Shown here one piece after another: positions 60,733-64,000 of a DNA stretch of 64,000 nucleotides (its first letter is position 1; each line of letters starts with the position of its first letter). The position numbers were made by a program, and so were the translations under genes. A model generated the notes under the pieces. The model did not search any database and was not told where the DNA came from. It was given only the letters and a program-made list of their open reading frames with translations. Source of the DNA: CAZPAV01 sp964584755 (lineage in GTDB: Bacteria > Actinomycetota > Acidimicrobiia > Spongiisociales > UBA5794); the NCBI GenBank assembly GCA_964584755.1, contig CAZPAV010000003.1, positions 1-64,000 on the forward strand. Direction: 5' to 3'.

Positions 60733-61677
60733 TCAGGCGGGAGGCGGCTCGGGAAGGTCGAGCGCGGCCTGGCGGCGTGCCTCGACGATCCCGTACCCGA
60801 TCTGCTCGAGGGCGTCCAGGAGCCACTCGTGCGCCGCGCTGCCGGGGCGGTAGTCCGCCGGTGCCGCCGCCTGCACCCGGCCCTCGGAGCGAAGCTGCTC
60901 GACACGCCGCTGCGGCCCCCCGTCGGTGACGTACACGCCGAGGGTCTTGCCGCCGGCGGTGTTGAGGATGGAGAAGCAGGGGACGTCGCTGGGTCCGTCC
61001 CCGACGTAGATCATGTGGGAGAACGGCACCCGCCACTCCTCGGGGGCCGACCGGAGGTCGACGGCGACGTCGCGGAGATCTCCGGCGCCCTTGGCGATCG
61101 CGAAGAGGGCGCGGGCCTTCGTGCCGGCGTCGACGGCCGTCCCGATGCGACTCACCGCGGCGGGTCCCTCCACGACGGGGAGCCGCTCGAGGTACCCGGG
61201 CGGAGCCGGTGTCTCGATGAGTGTGCTGGCCCAGATCGCGTCGAGGTGGGATCCGAGGGGGCTTCCCGCGATCACCGGTCGCAGGCCGGTGGAGACCACG
61301 TGGTGCTCGACGGTCAGGCCCTCCCGGACGAACTCCGGGATCTCCTGGATCCGGGCGCGAGCGGCCGTCATCACCTCGGGCAGGCCGGCGAGGGGCTCGA
61401 GGCGGCCTCCGAGCTCCTCGAGTCGGGCGTTCGTCAGGTCGGGGAGCATGCCCTCCTGCACGTAGGTGAGGAGATGACCCAGATAGGCCACCTCCGGTGC
61501 GACGGAGATGCCGCGGCGGGCGTAGTAGGCGGGGAGGCCCTCCACCTCGGCCCAGAAGATCTCAGGATCGACCCCGTACGCGGCGAGGATCGGATCGACG
61601 ACGTGTCCGGCGACGAGCGTCCCGTCGAAGTCCCAGACGAAGACGACGACACGCTGGGTGGCGAGAGGCACCGGCAT
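60733..61677 (-). CDS. HAD-superfamily hydrolase
   Basis: The 314-residue protein has the HAD motif I FVWDFDGTLV at the N-terminus and a motif IV YVGDGPSDVPCF near 220-231. The cap region is large. Substrate unknown. It is minus-strand, upstream of the amt promoter region. Confidence 0.85.
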   Translation of the reverse strand: MPVPLATQRVVVFVWDFDGTLVAGHVVDPILAAYGVDPEIFWAEVEGLPAYYARRGISVAPEVAYLGHLLTYVQEGMLPDLTNARLEELGGRLEPLAGLPEVMTAARARIQEIPEFVREGLTVEHHVVSTGLRPVIAGSPLGSHLDAIWASTLIETPAPPGYLERLPVVEGPAAVSRIGTAVDAGTKARALFAIAKGAGDLRDVAVDLRSAPEEWRVPFSHMIYVGDGPSDVPCFSILNTAGGKTLGVYVTDGGPQRRVEQLRSEGRVQAAAPADYRPGSAAHEWLLDALEQIGYGIVEARRQAALDLPEPPPA

Positions 61678-61716
61678 GCCCGGGAGGTTAGGCGGTCGTC
61701 CCGGCCGGCGACGGGG

Positions 61717-62100
61717 TCAGGGGATCTCGTGTCGTCCGAATCGGACCGTGTCCTCGGCGACCCACCAGGGCTGCAGCAGGCACGGCGTCCCCCGCAGGGC
61801 GCGGTGGGCCTCCCCGATCTCGGCGGCGCCCACCAGCACGACGACCCGCAGGCCCCTGCCGGCGAGTCGCCACACCGCGGTGGCGAGCTCGGCGGGGTCG
61901 GTGCCCTCGTCGAGAACGACCTCGACGGTTCGGGAGGCGCCGGCGACGACCGCCCTCCAGGCCCCCACCGGACCGGCGTCCTCGAGGAGCTCGGCCAGGG
62001 CGGTGTCGACCGCGGATTCGCGCCGGCTCGCGTAGATCCGCAGCGCCGCCTCCACGACGAGATCGACCTCGGTTACGACGTCACGGACCGCGACCGCCAT
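61717..62100 (-). CDS. Hypothetical 127-residue protein
   Basis: A soluble protein with an alternating hydrophobic pattern (RTVEVVLDEGTDPAELATAV, LRVVVLVGAAEIG) like a small alpha/beta domain. I do not recognise it. It has its own promoter-like element (62127-62155) and an AAGGGAG before the ATG. 39 bp separate its stop from the HAD gene start. Confidence 0.65.
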   Translation of the reverse strand: MAVAVRDVVTEVDLVVEAALRIYASRRESAVDTALAELLEDAGPVGAWRAVVAGASRTVEVVLDEGTDPAELATAVWRLAGRGLRVVVLVGAAEIGEAHRALRGTPCLLQPWWVAEDTVRFGRHEIP

Positions 62101-62126
62101 GCTGCTCCCTTCGCGGTACTTCCACC

Positions 62127-62155
62127 AGTGTAATTCGCGGGGAGGTCCGCGGCAA
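62127..62155 (-). promoter_or_regulatory. Sigma-70-type promoter for the 61.7-kb gene
   Basis: Minus-strand TTGCCG (62150-62155), exactly 17-bp spacer, TACACT (62127-62132), about 26 bases before the ATG at 62100. Confidence 0.55.
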
Positions 62156-62163
62156 CCGCGCGC

Positions 62164-63186
62164 TCAGACGGAGTGGAGGACGTAGTCCTCGGCGCCGTCG
62201 TCCCAGGCGACGTCGACGATTCCCTTCGCCTTCGCGGCCTTGACGAACTGCAGGAAGCCGGAGTACCCGAATCGCTTCTCGCTGAACCCCGGCCGGCGCT
62301 TGCGCATCTCGTTCTTGAGCCCGGAGAGGACCACCGTCCCCCGGTCCCGCTCCAGGTCGGCGACGACCTCATGGAGGAGGTCGAAGGCGGCGGCCTCGCC
62401 GCGACCACTCTCGGGGAAGGTGACGACCGGATCCCCCACCTGACCCTCGTCGTTGAGACGAAGCAGCTTGCGTTCCTCGAGATGTCGCAGCAGCTCCCCG
62501 AAGGCCCGGAACCCGTGGTCCGCCTCGTTGAAGGTGGGGTCCTTGCGCAGCAGCGCCCGCTTGAGCGTCGAGGCCCGCACCTCGCTCCCGCTCGATCGCT
62601 CCAGACCGGAGAGCGTCTGCGCGATGAAGATCGCCAGCGAGTCGAGGTCGGCGGCCGGTGCCGGTTCGGCGGGTGCTCCCTGCGGCTTGCGTCGCTTCGG
62701 AGCGGGCACGTCCACTCCTTCGAGGTTCTCGTAGAAGAGGAACTCGTCACACGCGGGGGGCAGCAGGGCGGAGGTGGAGGCCTTGAGGCCGACTCCGATC
62801 ACGCGCTTGTTGAGCTCGCGGAGCTTCTGGACGAGCGGGGTGAAGTCCGAGTCGCCGGTGCAGATGACGAACGTCGTCACGTACTCCCGCTCGAAGGCCA
62901 GCTCCACGGCGTCGACGGCCATCTTGATGTCGGCGGCGTTCTTGCGGACCATGCCCTTCCGCTGCGGGATCTCGAGCAGCTCGATGTGGTTGCGCGTCAG
63001 CATGTGACGGTCGTCCTCGAAGGCGGCCCAGTCGCCGTACGCCCGCCGGACCACCACCCGTCCACGCTCGGCGAGGGCGTCGGCGATGGGACGGAAGTCG
63101 AAGCGGATGCCGAGATCCTCCCGGGCCCCGATGGCGAGGTTCTCGTAGTCGATGAAGAGCCCGATCCGTTCTTCGTCCATCTCCAT
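62164..63186 (-). CDS. NYN-domain protein with two OST-HTH/LOTUS domains
   Basis: The 340-residue protein has an N-terminal NYN (PIN-like RNase) domain (about 6-155: IGLFIDYENLAIG, NAADIKMAVDAVEL, CTGDSDFTPLVQKL). Two C-terminal OST-HTH/LOTUS domains (about 185-262 and 265-338) follow, each ending with VGDPVVTF-like or KGIVDVAW-like strands. NYN-LOTUS proteins bind and probably cleave RNA; LOTUS domains can bind G-rich or G-quadruplex RNA. The acidic residues of the NYN active site are present. Confidence 0.88.
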   Translation of the reverse strand: MEMDEERIGLFIDYENLAIGAREDLGIRFDFRPIADALAERGRVVVRRAYGDWAAFEDDRHMLTRNHIELLEIPQRKGMVRKNAADIKMAVDAVELAFEREYVTTFVICTGDSDFTPLVQKLRELNKRVIGVGLKASTSALLPPACDEFLFYENLEGVDVPAPKRRKPQGAPAEPAPAADLDSLAIFIAQTLSGLERSSGSEVRASTLKRALLRKDPTFNEADHGFRAFGELLRHLEERKLLRLNDEGQVGDPVVTFPESGRGEAAAFDLLHEVVADLERDRGTVVLSGLKNEMRKRRPGFSEKRFGYSGFLQFVKAAKAKGIVDVAWDDGAEDYVLHSV

Positions 63187-63199
63187 GAGGCGGAGCCTA

Positions 63200-63967
63200 T
63201 CAGGCGGGGCCCGTGGTCCCGGCCGCCGTGCGCCACTCGGCGAGGGTGGCGGCGATCCAGGACCGCACGCCCTCGAGGAGGTCCGTCGTCGACGCCCCCG
63301 GACGGCGGGCGATGGGCGCCCCGAAGCGCACCCGCACCCGCACCCCGTAGGGGATGGGCCGGAGACGGTGACGGACCACCTGCCACGAGCCGTCGATGGC
63401 CGCCGGAACCACGGGGAGCGCGGGGGCGGCCCGCAGGAGCGCCTCGGTGCCGGCGGGCCGGAACTCGCCGAGGGTGCCGTCGCGCGAGCGCGTCCCCTCC
63501 GGGAAGATGACCACCGCCACGCCTCGCTCCTGCGCCTCGCGGGCCACCTGCTCGATGGCGGCGATGGCCTGGGCGCGATCCTTCCGGTCGATGAGGGCGT
63601 TCCCGCCGCGCCGCAGGTTGAGGGAGACGCTGGGGATGCGCCGCCCCAACTCTCGCTTGGCGACGTACTTGGGGAAGTTGCGCATGAGGATGCCGCCGAA
63701 CATGGGGATGTCGAGGAGACTCTGGTGGTTGCTCACGATGAGGTAGCCCCGTCCCGGCTCGAGATGCTCGACCCCCTCCACCTCGTAGCGGACACCGGCG
63801 ACGGCGAACGCCCACAGGAGGGCCCGCTGCAGCCAGGCCATCGTCCATTCGAAGGCCCGCCGCCCGAAGAGCAGGGCGATGCGTCCCAGGACGTCGAAGG
63901 CGACGAGGACCGCTCCCGCCGCGAGGAGGGAGGCGACGGTGGTCACCCAGTCGCGCAGCCGCCTCAC
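63200..63967 (-). CDS. plsC: 1-acyl-glycerol-3-phosphate acyltransferase (PlsC-like)
   Basis: The 255-residue membrane-associated protein has the acyltransferase box NHQSLLD (about 80-86), the substrate-binding FPEGTRSRDG (about 155-164) and an N-terminal membrane helix. It makes phosphatidic acid. The GTG at 63965-63967 is the first start visible. A longer N-terminus beyond the window cannot be excluded. Confidence 0.9.
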   Translation of the reverse strand: MRRLRDWVTTVASLLAAGAVLVAFDVLGRIALLFGRRAFEWTMAWLQRALLWAFAVAGVRYEVEGVEHLEPGRGYLIVSNHQSLLDIPMFGGILMRNFPKYVAKRELGRRIPSVSLNLRRGGNALIDRKDRAQAIAAIEQVAREAQERGVAVVIFPEGTRSRDGTLGEFRPAGTEALLRAAPALPVVPAAIDGSWQVVRHRLRPIPYGVRVRVRFGAPIARRPGASTTDLLEGVRSWIAATLAEWRTAAGTTGPA

Positions 63968-64000
63968 GACGACACGTCCGGCGCGATGGGATCCCCGGAG

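Noticed and set aside
1..64000. CRISPR arrays, rRNA genes and complete insertion sequences
   Set aside because: I saw no regularly spaced repeats, rRNA-like stretches or transposase genes with terminal inverted repeats.

Overview
The window is about 64 kb of very GC-rich DNA. Several traits suggest a high-GC actinobacterium outside the best-known genera, perhaps an Acidimicrobiia-like lineage: an LLM-class F420-type oxidoreductase, a DUF501 gene beside eno and an FtsB-like gene, a mycobacterial-type bL37 ribosomal peptide, a SepX/GlpR-like membrane protein next to the molybdopterin genes, GlnR-type boxes, many GTG starts, and leaderless promoters (TANNNT seven bases before the start codon). 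It looks like a draft scaffold: there is a 100-base run of N at 42288-42387, and the first gene is cut short within an AT-rich end.

Layout. 1-8.7 kb: a truncated isochorismate synthase, a CBS-BON protein, a GNAT/acyl-CoA synthetase fusion, a FetB-like permease, a metallo-hydrolase, a GGDEF-EAL protein, a PAP2 phosphatase and tRNA-Leu. 8.7-28.8 kb: an EF-G paralogue on the plus strand, then a long minus-strand housekeeping run: glmU-prs-aceK-yjbQ-rplY-pth-glpK-pgsA-epimerase-mfd-PPIase-mazG-eno-ftsB-DUF501-ppx. Many of these overlap by 4 bp (ATGA/GTGA). AceK sits inside the usual glmU-prs-rplY-pth block. 28.8-41.4 kb: tRNA-Gln, an LLM oxidoreductase, ispE-ksgA-tatD-metG, an AbrB-type regulator, rsmI, DUF192, the tiny bL37 gene, a metallopeptidase lipoprotein, an MFS transporter, an acyl-CoA dehydrogenase and a Tat-exported amine oxidase.

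41.4-50.0 kb is an accessory island. It holds a MerR-family regulator and three near-identical MerR-type promoters (TTGACA, a 16-bp dyad in a 20-bp spacer, TASGGT). One drives a P1B-type metal ATPase with an unusual CPD motif. One drives a four-gene operon (small membrane protein, PD-(D/E)xK-like protein, signal peptidase II, FAD-dependent reductase). The third fires into the scaffold gap, where a gene is hidden. The island ends at tRNA-Ala, whose 3' half is duplicated as attachment-site-like direct repeats flanking a small secreted Asp-rich protein. I consider this metal-responsive regulon the most likely undescribed system in the window.

50.0-64.0 kb: a zinc-ribbon-like protein, a translin-family protein, a SepX/GlpR-like protein, mog-moaC-moeA, plsY, a SAF protein, uppP, a ThDP enzyme, a thioredoxin, a 3-hydroxyacyl-CoA dehydrogenase, a 33-residue membrane peptide behind an ammonium transporter with two GlnR-type boxes, a HAD hydrolase, a NYN-LOTUS protein and a PlsC acyltransferase. 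All functional statements come from reading the sequence; no database search was run.
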